64,000 bases of DNA from Meconema thalassinum (GCA_946902985.2 OX336389.2:132112844-132176843), one strand, 5' to 3'; numbered from the stretch's first letter, positions 33,816-44,972 are shown. Made by a program: numbers and translations. Notes: generated by a model not told the origin, from the letters alone.

Positions 33816-33902
33816 CGTGGTCCTTAGTTGGCCGTAACGCAAGAATAATAATAATAATAACAATAATAATATGGCCTGAGCTACCAGATGAACAGTATAG
33901 CC

Positions 33903-35124
33903 CAGGGGTCTCAACAATTTAGACACTGTGACCCCCTTTTTTGGCTGCGTATTTTGATGACCCCCCCCCCCCCCAAGTTTTAACGTTAAAACTATAATTA
34001 AAAATTACAATAATTGTTAAGTTTTATTCATAAAAATACTTGTAACTAATATTAATAAACATTAATTCAAAAACTGGTTAATTCCAAACAAGCTCAAGTT
34101 TTTTTTTTATTATTTCGTTAGGGTCATCTATGGACCACGGTGCTTGTGTTTTAGCTGTTTCTTGATGTCATCGTCAGGCTTGCCACGATTGATGTTCTTA
34201 GTGGTGGGTTTGGCAGCTGCTTTCATGTTGGTACCTCGAGCTTTTCTGATGGCCCAGTAGTCCTTCATTTTCCGGCTAAATTGAATCTTACGTTCCTCAG
34301 ACCATTTCCTAGTCTCGTCTTTTGGTCTGTGGGTAACTTCTGTGAGGGATGTTACGAAGGATTTAATTTTAAGAGCTGTATGATAGTTACTCCGGTCCAG
34401 TAGCTTTGCCCTTGTTAGCAGCCTTGAAGATCCTATGGGATAACCTGTTTGAGTCCATTCCGAATAGATGTCCGTAAAAAGCCAGTCGCCTTCTTCTGAT
34501 GGCATCTATGAGATTTTCTTGGTGTTTATATAGTTCACGATTTGGTTGATACCATCGGCTTCCATCTGATAGAATTCTTGGTCCTACTATCCGTCTCAGG
34601 AACTTTCTTTGTTGTACCTCGAGGGCTCTTAATGGGGTCTTCTTAGTTAGACATAGGCACTCTGCTGCATAGAGGACTGAAGGTCTGACTACTGCATTGT
34701 AGTGTCTTAGTTTGACATTCATCGACAAATTTTTTGAAGCATATAGTTTTCTACAGGCATGGTAAGCCTTATCTAGTTTGAGTCTCCTGTGTTCAAGAGC
34801 CACTGTTTCGCTGAGGTCCTCTGAAAACCATTCCCCAAGGTATTTTACACTTTTGACTCTCTTGATGTAGATGTTATCACTGACTCTCATCATTCTAGGG
34901 GCATCCTTGATGTTAGTAACAAACTCCGTCTTTCCTTTGAAGCTCAATTTTATTATTAATAGAATAAAAAACGTAAAAGTTTAATACAATGGGAGTGTAT
35001 TCTTCTTTTAATTAATAACTAGAGCAATAACTATTTTCTTTACTATTTCACTGTATCTCGCGACCCCGTAAAACACATCCTTCGACTCCCCAGGGGGTTG
35101 CGACCCACCGGTTGAGAACCCCTG
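33903..35124. mobile_element. Non-autonomous hAT transposon with nested LINE
   Basis: The ends are CAGGGGTCTCAAC and GTTGAGAACCCCTG, followed inward by GTGACCCCC and GGGGGTTGCGACCCACC, a familiar hAT terminal pattern. Flanking 8-base sites are GTATAGCC (33,895-33,902) and GTATAGTA (35,125-35,132), a 6/8 match to an aged target duplication. Without the LINE insert it would be about 370 bp and encodes no transposase. A C-run at 33,961-33,974 lies near the left end. Confidence 0.85.
34098..34939 (-). mobile_element. RTE-like LINE copy 3, 5' truncated
   Basis: Only the 3' ~840 bp of the LINE are present on the minus strand, in two overlapping frames (34,387-34,939 and 34,128-34,505). They contain SVKYLGEWFSED, LRHYNAVVRPSVLYAAECL, RKFLRRIVGP, RRRLAFYGHLFGMDS and the tail RKWSEERKIQF. 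An A-rich tail sits at 34,098-34,110. AAGCTCAA is duplicated at 34,090-34,097 and 34,940-34,947, a clear 8-base target duplication. It landed inside the hAT element, so it is younger than that. Confidence 0.9.
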
Positions 35125-35132
35125 GTATAGTA

Positions 35133-35716
35133 TATGCTTCGAGGAGGATCCCTTAAAGTGAGCTCCTCGTTAATTTAATCGTTCCGTTTGCAATGATATC
35201 TAGCAGGGAAATCAAAACACTATTGAGTGATCTTTAATAAAGGTTTAATTGATTTTGTCTAGTAGTTGCGTGAGATATCTTACGATCCGACATCATATGC
35301 CTTGGAGTGCTGTGGATTGTAACGGCCTTCAAATAAACTCAAAATTGTGATCTTTAGGCAGACGCTCTGCTGTTGTTCTTGATTCATTGAGTATTAGGGT
35401 GTGTGTGTGAAATCGAATAGTCTGTGAAAATGTGGTGGCTGTGGTATGTGAATGTATTAAGTAATTGAAGCTAGTATTTGGAAGGAGGCGCAGGTGGCCT
35501 TAAGTTAGGAATTATACCGGAATTTGTCTGGAGTAGAAGTTGGAAACCACGGAAAATAACTTCTAGGACAACTGAGGTGGGACTAGAACCCATCCCTCCT
35601 CAGATTATCTTCATGAGATTGAGTGGAACTCTTTCAAAACCGTCAGATCAGAATTGAATTTCATATCAAAGAATGCAAGTGAAACCAGGGCTTTTGTACT
35701 CCGAGACCATTGAAGT
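35133..35716. other. SINE fragment in otherwise unassigned DNA
   Basis: At about 35,478-35,606 the minus strand carries a SINE piece: GGGTTCTAGTCCCACCTCAG with CGTGGTTTCCAAC and a GGCCACCTGCGCC block. The remainder shows nothing recognisable. Confidence 0.5.
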
Positions 35717-36729
35717 TAGGGCTGGCACTTTTAAACGATTAATTTCAGTTATTGAATAATCAATTAATCCAAGCAATAAAATCGATTAATTGCTACAAAT
35801 AACGATTAATATATTGAACGTTTAATCGATTGTTCGAATAATTGATATGTTTTATAATCGATTTACTTCGCTCCTATTACTACGCTCTCACAGAAGAAAA
35901 ACATACATTTGTAATTAAAGTATATTGTACCATATATTTTTAAATAATGTAGCCTACATTCTTTGTGAAAACTAGGCTAAAAGAAAGTAAAAAGATCTTC
36001 CTGCCCCGAATTGTAAACATTGAACAAGAATTCAAAATCTTTGCTGAAAACTCTTTGTTTTCTTATACGAAACCCTTCCCAATTTAATTTATTTTTCTCC
36101 TTCCAGTCACTGGCTCTTATTTGGTTATTGTTAACATAAACAAGGACATTTATAGATTTCTATATGAAAAATCCACAGCCTGCTTCCAGTCGACCGACCG
36201 ACCGGGTCAGGGAATGAAATGAATGAAGACCCCATCTAGCGGTGAGGATATGAACTGTGCCGGCTGCCGAAGCCTGTCGCACTCTCCTGGGGCAATGATT
36301 AAATGAATGACAGATGAAATGAAATGACAGCGGAGAGTGTTGCTGGAATGAAATTTGTGACAGTGAAAACCGGAGTACCCGGAGAAAAACCTGTCTGGCC
36401 CCGCTTTGTCCAGCACAAATCTCACATGGAGTGACCGGGATTTGAACCATGGACCCAGCGGTGAGAGGCCGGCTTGCTGCCGCCTAAGCCACGGGGATAG
36501 ATTTCTACATATCATTCCGAAAATAAGCGTAATTCAACTTAAAGCGATGACCTCTCATTTAAACATCTTTTCTTTTCTCGTGTCTACTAATCAATTAATC
36601 GATTCTTCGGTTAGCCTATTAATCGATTGAACGATCAGTCGATTAACCGAGTAATCGTTTTTGATTAATTTCAATTCGATTATTAAACGATTTATTAATC
36701 GATAAACCGAACGTATATTACCAGGTCTA
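35717..36729. mobile_element. hAT-like MITE hosting a SINE
   Basis: The ends TAGGGCTGGCAC and CCAGGTCTA form an imperfect inverted repeat. Flanks ATTGAAGT (35,709-35,716) and ATAGAAGG (36,730-36,737) match at 6 of 8 bases. The interior is dominated by repeats of CGATTAAT/ATTAATCGATT near both ends, giving extensive self-complementarity. A SINE at 36,166-36,496 interrupts it. There is no transposase. Confidence 0.7.
36166..36496 (-). repeat. tRNA-derived SINE with clear target duplication
   Basis: Minus-strand copy of the SINE at 44,997-45,330. The head is CCGTGGCTTAGGCGGCAGC, followed by B-box GGTTCAAATCCCGG at 36,430-36,443. The body contains CCGGTTTTCACTG, CCAGCAACACTCTCC and a 3' GGCTGTGGATTTTTCAT. 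ATAGATTTCTATAT (36,152-36,165) and ATAGATTTCTACAT (36,497-36,510) are the 14-base target duplication with one mismatch. Confidence 0.9.
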
Positions 36730-36737
36730 ATAGAAGG

Positions 36738-37244
36738 TGACGAGTGGACACACTAACACTGGTCCAATAAGGAAAATAAGCAATGCATGAGGAATGAGCA
36801 GTGAAAACTTACACTTCTTACGTTTGGAATAGCCCCGTGATGAAACAAGCCCCAGTCTGCCCCTGCTAAAGAATAGCTCGTTACTAGAGTCAAGTGATGA
36901 GCTTGCAGTGATATCAGACACCCTACATATTGGGTTTAAAGTGAAATTGTCTGCTAGAGTGACGGGTGTCGAACCCCCTTTTTGACAGGGATATTTGAGC
37001 ATCCTTCCGCTGGCTAGATCAAGGAAATGCACGGCGGCTTAACGCAGATCAATGGATGGTGCGGTAGTGTGTCTATTGGCATTGACGGGCCGCAAACACT
37101 TACCATATGGTGGGGGATTGGAGGGGGGAATAAAATCTACGTCGAGCGTTGGTATTCGTCGCGAGAGCGGCAGCAGGAAAGGATCACGGGGTCTGCCTGA
37201 CAATAAAACGGACACGCTATGTATCTATATACCCGGGTTGGGTT
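36738..37244. other. No gene seen
   Basis: A tRNA-like patch on the minus strand (GGGTTCGACACCC at about 36,963-36,976) and a G-rich stretch near 37,100 are the only features I see. Confidence 0.4.
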
Positions 37245-38375
37245 CAATGTGAAAAATGTACTCCAGGGTGATGAATAATGCAACGCGGTATTCGGTGGAG
37301 TGGGGGATGGGGAACCCCCACATCCTCACCCCGTGACTTGACTCGTGTTTTCTATCACGAGACAAAACAAGAGACCGACATAGGCGCGTGCCACAGGTTT
37401 CACACGCTCCTAGGTTCGATTCCCACCACGTATAGATGTATTTGAGGGGGGTAGGGAATTCCTCAGTGAATTGTTTCGTGTCTTCTATCACATGACAAAA
37501 TAATAGAGAGACAAAGTCGAGTGCCACAGGTTCCACGAACTCCTGGGTTCAAATCCCGCCAAGTATATTTATATTGGGGAATCCCCCGTGACTTGACACT
37601 GTTATCACGTGACAGAACAAGAGAGAGACATAGGCGTCTGCCACACGTCTCACATGCTCCTAGGTTCGATTGCCGCCACGTATAGATGTAATGGGGAGGG
37701 GAACTCTGTGACTTGTTTTGGGTTTTCTATCACGTGATGAAACAAGAGAATAACATATGAGTGTCACAGGTTTCACATGTTCCTGGGTTTGGTTCTCGCC
37801 ACGTATAGTACTAATGGGGGAGCGGGAACCCTGCGTGGCTTGAAACGTGTTTTCTATCACGTGACAAAACAAGAGAGAGACATAGGCGTCTGCCACACGT
37901 CTCACATGCTCCTAGGTTCGATTGCTGCCACGTATAGATGTAATGGGGAGGGGAACTCTGTGACTTGTTTTGGGTTTTCTATCACGTGATAAAACAAGAG
38001 AATAACATAGGAGTGTGTCACGGGTTTCACATGCTCCTGGGTTTGGTTCTCGCCACGTATAGTACTAATGGGGGAGCGGGAACCCTGCGTGGCTTGAAAC
38101 GTGTTTTCTATCACGTGACAAAACAAGAGAGTAACATAGACGCGTGCCACGCGTTTCACATGCTCCTAAGTTCGATTCCCGCCACGTATAGATGTAATGG
38201 GAAAGAGGGGAAAACCCCGTGACTTGTTTCGTGCTTCCTATCACGTAATGAAACAAGAGAAAGACATAGGAGTGTGTCACACGTTTCACATGCTCCTGGG
38301 TTTGGTTCCCACCACATGAAGTTCTAATGGGGGAGAGGGAACTTCCCATGACTTCAGTCGTATTCTCCACCAAGT
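37245..38375 (+). repeat. ~126-bp satellite with dimeric organisation
   Basis: About nine monomers. Each contains TCTATCACGTGA, then AAACAAGAGA, CACATGCTCCTAGGTTCGATT and a GCCACGTATAG block. The last block occurs near 37,427, 37,559, 37,677, 37,799, 37,927, 38,053, 38,183 and 38,310, giving spacings of 118-132 bases. Two monomer types alternate: one ends in TATAGATGTAATGG, the other in TATAGTACTAATGG. Alternate monomers (about 250-256 bases apart) are more alike, which indicates a higher-order dimer. Short ORFs on both strands arise from the periodicity and are not genes. GGTTCGATTCC resembles a tRNA B box. Confidence 0.9.
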
Positions 38376-38431
38376 TAAGATATTATTAATTTATTAGATG
38401 CTTTGCAATCGATTTTATTTTATATATTAAC

Positions 38432-39267
38432 TAGCAACCCGCCCCGGCTTCGCCCGGGAACAGTTATGAATGCATTACCGGTACATGATAAGCGCTCTTT
38501 TCTTCGATGTCAATGAACTACGATCTACATCCGTTTCACGTCTCGGCATGACTATTAATTATATTATCATGGAGATGCATGTGCAACGAATTCTTGTCAG
38601 ACGTAATTTAAGAATGGCGAGGTGCATGAAACACATATCCCCCTTCCGTCCAATCTTAACTTGACTGTGTATTTTGCGGAACGAAGAGTTCACAGGCGAA
38701 ATGAAGAAAAGCCGAGTGGCACTTCCAGGGAAACTCTAAGCCCAACCACTCTTCTCTGAAGTCTTTACTCAACACTACTCGACAGATTGCTGCTGGCTGT
38801 ATCTGGAATCATAGGCTTGTCCGCTAGCTAGGCTGTAACTGGGGTAATAGGCTCGCCTCTAGCTAGCTCGTAAACTGTCAGTAATTGAATAGAGATTGTT
38901 GGAAGAAATGAAAACGTAAAAACACTTACAGTGGGCGATGTCTTGAAGATAGACATATGCTCTCGTGGACTATTTTGTAGAACGTTTTATGCTGAACAAT
39001 TCTTTCACTCATAGTATTTAGATATTTTTAACTGTTTGCCCAGCGTAAGCTTACAAAGCGCTCGGACGCCAGGATTTTTCTCGACTTTTTCACTTAAATC
39101 GTTGCTACTCGGCTTACTTTGATCATAAATTAAGTATTTTCTTCAGAAATCATCCTCGAGATACCCTTTACAGAACGGTTAAAACCGCATCAAAATCCAT
39201 CCAGACGTTTTCGAGTTTACCCGTGACATCCAAGAATCGGGGACTTTGTTTTATACTAAGTAGATAT
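38432..39267 (-). repeat. Family E repeat copy, longest in the window
   Basis: Runs from CTAGCAACCCGCCCCGGCTT (about 38,432) to GGGGACTTTGTTTTATACTA (about 39,240-39,260). It includes the middle block AGCTAGCTCGTAAACTGTC also seen in the first copy at 24.7 kb, so it is the best template for the full family (~835 bp). No coding potential. Confidence 0.85.
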
Positions 39268-39280
39268 TCACCTCCGTTCA

Positions 39281-39436
39281 GTGGGGAGACCAAAATTACG
39301 ATGGTTGGATGATGTAGAGTCGGATCTGAGAAGGCTGGGAGTCCGGAATTGGAGGAGACTGGCGAACTGAAGAGACGACTGGAGAAATATGTTGTCGGCA
39401 AGGCCCAGGCCTTACATGGGCTGTAGTGCCGGATAA
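39281..39436 (+). pseudogene. LINE C-terminal fragment with (AAGT)n tail
   Basis: The frame reads VGRPKLRWLDDVESDLRRLG, then VRNWRRLA, the common C-terminal 'GRPxxRWxDDVxxDL' signature of insect LINE polymerases. One TGA (39,368-39,370) interrupts it. It ends TAA and then an AAGT tail to 39,458. The flanks ATATTCACCTCCGTTCAGT (from 39,264) and ATTTTCACCTCTGGTCAGT (from 39,459) look like an aged target duplication. This is a different LINE family from the three copies above. Confidence 0.8.
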
Positions 39437-39482
39437 GTAAGTAAGTAAGTAAGTAAGATTTTCACCTCTGGTCAGTAGGAGA

Positions 39483-39924
39483 TGCAATACAGACGAACAG
39501 ACAAACTTATACACACAAAAACACGGACTCACCTCGAGAGATAACATCCGCCTATTTCATATTTTTTAAATTGGGCTGAAATTTCATCAATAATGAAACT
39601 GAAGTATATTTTGGCCGGGTTTGAGAAACATCCTCATCACAAACCACTTTGATTGAAGTAACGTTTCATTGAAGAAAATCAGTTCCGAGAAAATCCAAGA
39701 ATATGTTTTTGGGAATACATTTTAATATTAATGATATCAATCACTTAACTTAGTGGACATGCAGTGGTAATCTAAGTCACACTTTTGATTTGAAGACAAT
39801 TTCACCACTGGTTTGAGAAAGATGTTATTATTGATCATTTAAGGACTTTACAAACATCGTGGTCATGTAGCCCATGTACATGTGTGTTTGTCTGATAAAC
39901 TGTGTCATAGTGATGGCTGTATAA
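39483..39924. other. No gene seen
   Basis: AT-rich with no recognisable element; it may contain the continuation of the sequence flanking the LINE tail. Confidence 0.4.
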
Positions 39925-40208
39925 TTCAGGGTTAGTAAGATGAGGATTGGGAGGAAAGCGGTCGTGGCCATAGTTTGGTAACCATCCCGGCAATCCACTG
40001 GAGCAGAAGTAGGAAGAACTCGGAAAGCCGCATCCAGGATGGCTGAGGTGAGAATCGAACCCACCTCTTCTCAATTTTGCCTCACGAGGCTGCGTGTACC
40101 CCGTTCCAGCTCTCAGACAGGAACTAAAATTTTTGGCAGAGCCGGGAATCGAACCCGGGCATCCGCCGTGACAGCCAAGAGTGCAAGCCACTACGCAACG
40201 AGACGACA
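39925..40208 (-). repeat. tRNA-derived SINE
   Basis: Minus-strand head GTCGTCTCGTTGCGTAGTGG followed by B-box GGTTCGATTCCCGG at about 40,143-40,157. A second GGTTCGATTCTCACC follows at about 40,055, then CCATCCTGGATGCGG and GCCGGGATGGTTACC. It belongs to the same superfamily as 52,343-52,806 but is a distinct subfamily. Confidence 0.8.
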
Positions 40209-40339
40209 TTTCCTAACAAACGAACTGGCTTTGGAGGCAGGGGATAATTCACGCCGTCCATCATAAATTGCTTTCCCTTACTCTAGTATAAATCAATCAA
40301 CTAGAGGTAAACACAGATCATTTTAAAAAAATATGTAAT

Positions 40340-40530
40340 TTATTAATAATACTTAACGTTATTAGTTTTACGTCCCTATTATCTACCTTGGCTTTTAAAG
40401 ACGCCGGAGTACCAAATTTTGCCCCAAAGGGGATCTTCAAAGTGGTAGTAAATGTACTGACGTAGCTCCCTTTCAATTTTGAAACCTTGGGCACAGCAGG
40501 TAAGAACGTTACCGCAGTCAAAGTACAGAA
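40340..40530 (-). repeat. SINE 3' fragment
   Basis: Plus-strand ACGTTATTAGTTTTACGTCC with GACGCCGGAGTACC and GCCCCAAAGGGGATCTTC corresponds, reversed, to the body of the SINE at 10,330-10,575. It is followed by a short (TATAA)n run at 40,535-40,570. Confidence 0.75.
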
Positions 40531-40570
40531 TATAATATAAAATAATATAATATAATATAATATAATATTT

Positions 40571-43500
40571 TTATTTATTTTTATTTAGTCAATTTACCCT
40601 CTAGGTTGGTGGTTCCCACAGACTCAGCGAGGGAACTCACCACTACCGCCTCTAAGGCAGTGTCCTGGAGCTTGGAACATCTGGTCGGGAGGGATACAAC
40701 TGGGGAGCTGTGATCAGCACTTCGCCCAGGCGGCCTCACCTGCAAAGCGAACAGGGGCCTCATGAGGGATGGGATGGAAGATTGGGATGGATAGGCTAGG
40801 AAGAGGGAAGGAGGCGGCCGTGGCCATACAGTAGGTACTGTCCCCGTTTACCCGGATAGTAGGCTGTCAGATATCCGCCCCCTCAATCGGATTGCCAATA
40901 ATCCACCGCGCCGGCTCAGCTACACCAATGAAAATGGCACTGACAGATACTACCGAGATTTGAGCACAGAAGTTAACAAGGAAATATTGTGGAACACTCC
41001 AAAATAGACGGGGGTCCATACCTACCTCTACTTACCTCTTATAAATATCTCGGGGATTGGGTTGACAACAGGATCTCTAAAGTATGCTCCCACAATAACC
41101 TTCACTATGACATTTAAAAATGAACCAGAACGACGGCAAGAACTTTGAACTGTACAAAAGCTTTATTTCAAATAAAGGGTATGACTTTAACAACTCAACA
41201 AAATAAATGTGGCTATCAGTAGCCCATGTCAATCTGACTATGTCCTCCTATAGGACTTGCAAAGTTATTATACAACATGTTAGCTCCCACGAGCTCAAAA
41301 TAACGTAATATTTAGAACACATTTGGTCTGGATAAGGAAGTCAGGATGAGACACATTTATAGAGCATTTGTTTTCTTTTAATAAACATGACACTTGTATT
41401 TATAGGCGCAAGGCCACACTGTAGACGACCTCGTCCGCTGATAACCAGTTGTCTGGCCAGCTGCCATCTACCCTTCAACCTGACGTACACCTGTCAAATG
41501 GGCTCCCTTGTCAAGCCACGTTGCGTAAGAATCCAGCACTCTCAAAAGCTTTAAATGTCCGCAAGACATCACAAAATATTGTTACGCAAATCTTTCAAAT
41601 GCTTTACTCACATACCACTGGATTATTCTGACAATCCCTAAACTTGTTTAATTATCATCCAAATGTTTAATAAGCATTGTTTAGAGTATAAAACAAACTC
41701 TTAAATGTTTATAACAAAACTCATAAATTAATTTATAACAATTAGAAATTGTTCATAATATAGTTAAAGACAAAAAGAATTTTAAACACGCCTCTAACAT
41801 TACTTCCGTTCCACATTATTGTCAAAGATATTTACATCATTTATTTACAATATTAACATTTAAATTATTCAAATTATTAATTTAAGAAATACATTAACCA
41901 CATGTTCATCCGGTTGGTAATTTCATAATCGTGTCAATATAATCGACCAATGAAGGTTAGTTATACATATTAATGTCACAATCTGGTTTAATAAATGTTT
42001 AATAATTATAATTATTTGTGACGGTAATCTTCATTCAAAATCTTATCTCAAATTCTTTCAATACTCTTGTTAATTATAACAGTAAATTCACTTGATTAAT
42101 TTTCAAAGGACAAATACAATACACTCCTGCGGTAAATACGTCGCTTACAAAATAGGCCCAAAATTCATCATATATTAATATATACGGCATCAAAATCTTC
42201 CACAGAATTTACAAAAACCTCCACTAACAAATTCTTTAATATCATTAATTACTGTGGGAACCTCCTTCATTTACTTCAAGGGCATTATACATCAGCGACT
42301 TTCAACACGTTCGCTGCACTAGCGATTATACATTCATAGTTCCACTTCAAAAATTCTTATAATCATTAATAGTTTCAAAACTGTTGTCATTTAACCTTCG
42401 TGGATTTCATTCATGAATCGAAATGAAGTAAAAATTTGCCAATCACAAACAAATTTAATAGTGAATACGCTTATATACGCCTCTCTGGTCTATCAAAATT
42501 TAAGATTATCATCTTAAAAGTATTGTAGTATAAAAATACTATCATCAAACAAAGTGCGACTAAACTGCAAAATAGTCGAATAGAATCCAATTAGACTGTG
42601 GAATGCAAACATTATTCTTCAAATCTCTAATTGAGAAAAAACTCCTAACAAAAGTTCACGACTTTAATGCATTCAATAATTCATAATTAAAGTTCATCTT
42701 TCACAAAATTGTCTATGATGCAATGGTCGTTCATAACTGACGATAAATGTCTGTGTTGCAATCAATTTCAAATAACGACTAGTATTTCCAAGATCGTCGA
42801 CAACGCAAGAGATTTTAACGCTCTAAAATCATTTAAATGTTCTTCCTTCTTGATGATGACAGAAAATTGGTCAAAATAATTAACTGGGGTAGAAATTACT
42901 TTAATAAAGAGACACGCTGTCTGAATTTAAATCTGCCATGAAAATCTTTAACTTATAGTCAAATCGGGACTACAAAAATAAGCAAATTATTGAAAAATCT
43001 AAATGTCAGTCTCAACTGATCCAAAATCATTTAACTATGCCCATGACATAACAATGTCTTAATAAATCGTCGAAAAAGGCATAACTCATAAAGGTGTACT
43101 GAGAATAGGAATCTCAAACAAGAATATAGGGCAAAATACATGAGGACAGAAAATATGGGAAAATGGTTGCTCAAATATTGCTAAGAAACTCAAATACAAT
43201 AAACGTTCACGACTACCTTATCTGCCGATTGAAGTTCCAGAGGAAAATTCCCCAAAGAAGACTGCTGATGGATCCATTTCACCAAGTTAAAGCTGAGCTC
43301 CATCCTCGAAACAGGAAACAGCACCCTCGGAGAATCGAACTGCTTCCTTCTCCGGAAATTGCACTGCTCCATGAAGACGAAAGACATCCTTCCGGCAAAA
43401 TTCTTCTTTGTGAGTCGGGACAACCCTGACCTCTCTTGAAAAATCCCTGAAGATCTTGTAGAAAATCGCCATGAAGTTTTTGTAGTAATTTCCATTGAAA

Positions 43501-44972
43501 TATTCATATTCAGAGAGTATGAAATCGTTTCCATTGCTATTTGATAGTATTCAGCGTTGAGCCACGAAACATGGGTGTAGATGGTTGTTCACCACATGTC
43601 CGCTTGTATGGAATAGCAATTAGCGAAGTTCCATGTTGCTATCTTACTCCAACGATGTATGTCCCAATTGCATTAAAGTCCTTTAGCCTTCCATCTTCTC
43701 TTCGGTTATGGTAATAGAAGAACAAACTGCCTTATTAAACTGCTCCATAATACTGTAGCGTTGTGTCACAATTCAATCTGAAGTCTCCCTGTTATACTAG
43801 CAGTGTCAGCCGTAGCGTAGGATCTGACGCTATAACGTGCTTCTCAGGTGGCGAGAAAATCACTTTTGTCAGACGTCTAAAAGTGCTAATATCTTCTAAA
43901 ATAACTCCTTGAAATTGTTCAAATTTACTACACTACTTAATGTAGCACTGCACAATAGGATTAGCTTATAGGCAACCGCTAACTGTTCATAGCCACTCTT
44001 GTAGACGCGTTATAATGTGCGTTTTAACTTCACCTAGTTTTACTCACAGTAAACTTGCACTGCTTGTCTGCTTGAATCACGTTTAATGCGGTGGCTTCAC
44101 CACGCGTTATAAAGACGACTCTTTCTACTAATGTCACTCGACGTTTCACCAAAACGACTATATAATCACTCAAGATCTGACGATTTGAGATATGCGATTG
44201 AGATCTGACGATTGAGACTCCTCTCTTCTGCGCAAGGCCTTTTATAAACTTCATAAGGGGCGTATCCATCCCTTCCATAGCGTGTTACTGCGTCATCGCT
44301 TGACGTTCCAACTTCGTCAATACTTGACGGATTTTCAAAATTCAAAAACAGGAAATAAATTTCACCAAAATTCCAAATCAATGCCTCTACTGCAAATGGA
44401 TTTCCACAATTCTGCATTCCAAAAAGTATTAAAAATACCATAGTTTCAGCAATCTCCGTCTTCCTTCAAACAATCGTTGATTGGTTCGGGCCTCCCCTCC
44501 AATAGCATAATTTCTTCCTCAGCAGAATTCCACGTTTCCTGCGACTGCGTCGTAAATCTCGGAACTTTCTCGAATAAATGCTGACGTCATTGAGAATCTC
44601 AGCTCAAGTAGCCTGCTGGTATAACGTCTGCGTCATCCGTGCTTACGTCATGACTACCCACGTCATAACTATGACAGCCATAACTTTCTTCATAATTTCC
44701 AAAATAGCCACCGTGGTCTCAACATAATTCAATTACGGGGGCAGTACCATCCCGGCATTTGCCCGAAGACGAAGTGGGAAACCACGGAAAACCACTTCGA
44801 GGATGGCTGAGGTGGGAATCGAACCCCCTCTACTCATTTGGGCCACCCGAGGCTGAGTAGACCCCGTTCCAGTCCTCATACCACTTTTCAAATTTCGTGG
44901 CAGAGCCGGAAATCGAACCCAGGACCTCCGGGGCGGCAGCTAACCATGCTGACGGCTACGCTACGGAGGCGA
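40571..44972 (-). repeat. SINE split by a giant LTR-like insertion
   Basis: The two pieces 40,571-40,838 and 44,748-44,972 together correspond to the intact SINE at 52,343-52,806 in order and orientation. The junction reads GTAGGTAC before the insertion and GTACCATCCC after it, where the intact copy reads GGTACCATCCC. The head at the right end is minus-strand CGCCTCCGTAGCGTAGCCG with B-box GGTTCGATTTCC. Confidence 0.88.
40839..44743 (-). mobile_element. GTAC-flanked 3.9-kb insertion, probable giant solo LTR
   Basis: Begins TGTCCCCGT and ends ACGGGGGCA (8 of 9 complementary), with GTAC duplicated at 40,835-40,838 and 44,744-44,747. It is AT-rich and shows no recognisable protein. Minus-strand TATAAATA (41,397-41,404) and AATAAAG (41,161-41,167) lie in the order promoter then poly(A) signal, ~230 bases apart, near the low-coordinate end, as in the Gypsy LTR at 10.8 kb and the insertion at 26.6 kb. 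I infer a solo LTR of a related large-LTR family. Sequence similarity between the two insertions is not obvious by eye beyond the ends. Confidence 0.58.

Larger units (their letters stand above)
26158..33868 (+). mobile_element. RTE-like LINE copy 2, split by an insertion
   Basis: The 5'-truncated LINE starts at CCCCAGGTGGTAACC, corresponding to the leader of copy 1. It continues through the endonuclease to 26,581, is interrupted by the 4,538-bp insertion 26,582-31,119, resumes at 31,124, and ends with an (AAT)n-type tail at 33,842-33,868. The two halves join in frame across the target duplication GTAC (…SFRS|TNKVYTM…). It is more degraded than copy 1, so it is older than the insertion it hosts. 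Confidence 0.9.

Noticed and set aside
37225..38373. Multiple ORFs of 70-103 residues with similar peptides
   Set aside because: They follow the 126-bp satellite period on both strands, and the similarity is a by-product of the repeat.
37245..38375. CRISPR-like array
   Set aside because: Monomers have no short conserved repeat with unique spacers, and the whole 126-bp unit is conserved. The host is eukaryotic.
43163..43534. Overlapping 88- and 114-residue ORFs inside the 3.9-kb insertion
   Set aside because: They overlap on opposite strands, show no gag/pol signature and sit in an LTR-like segment.
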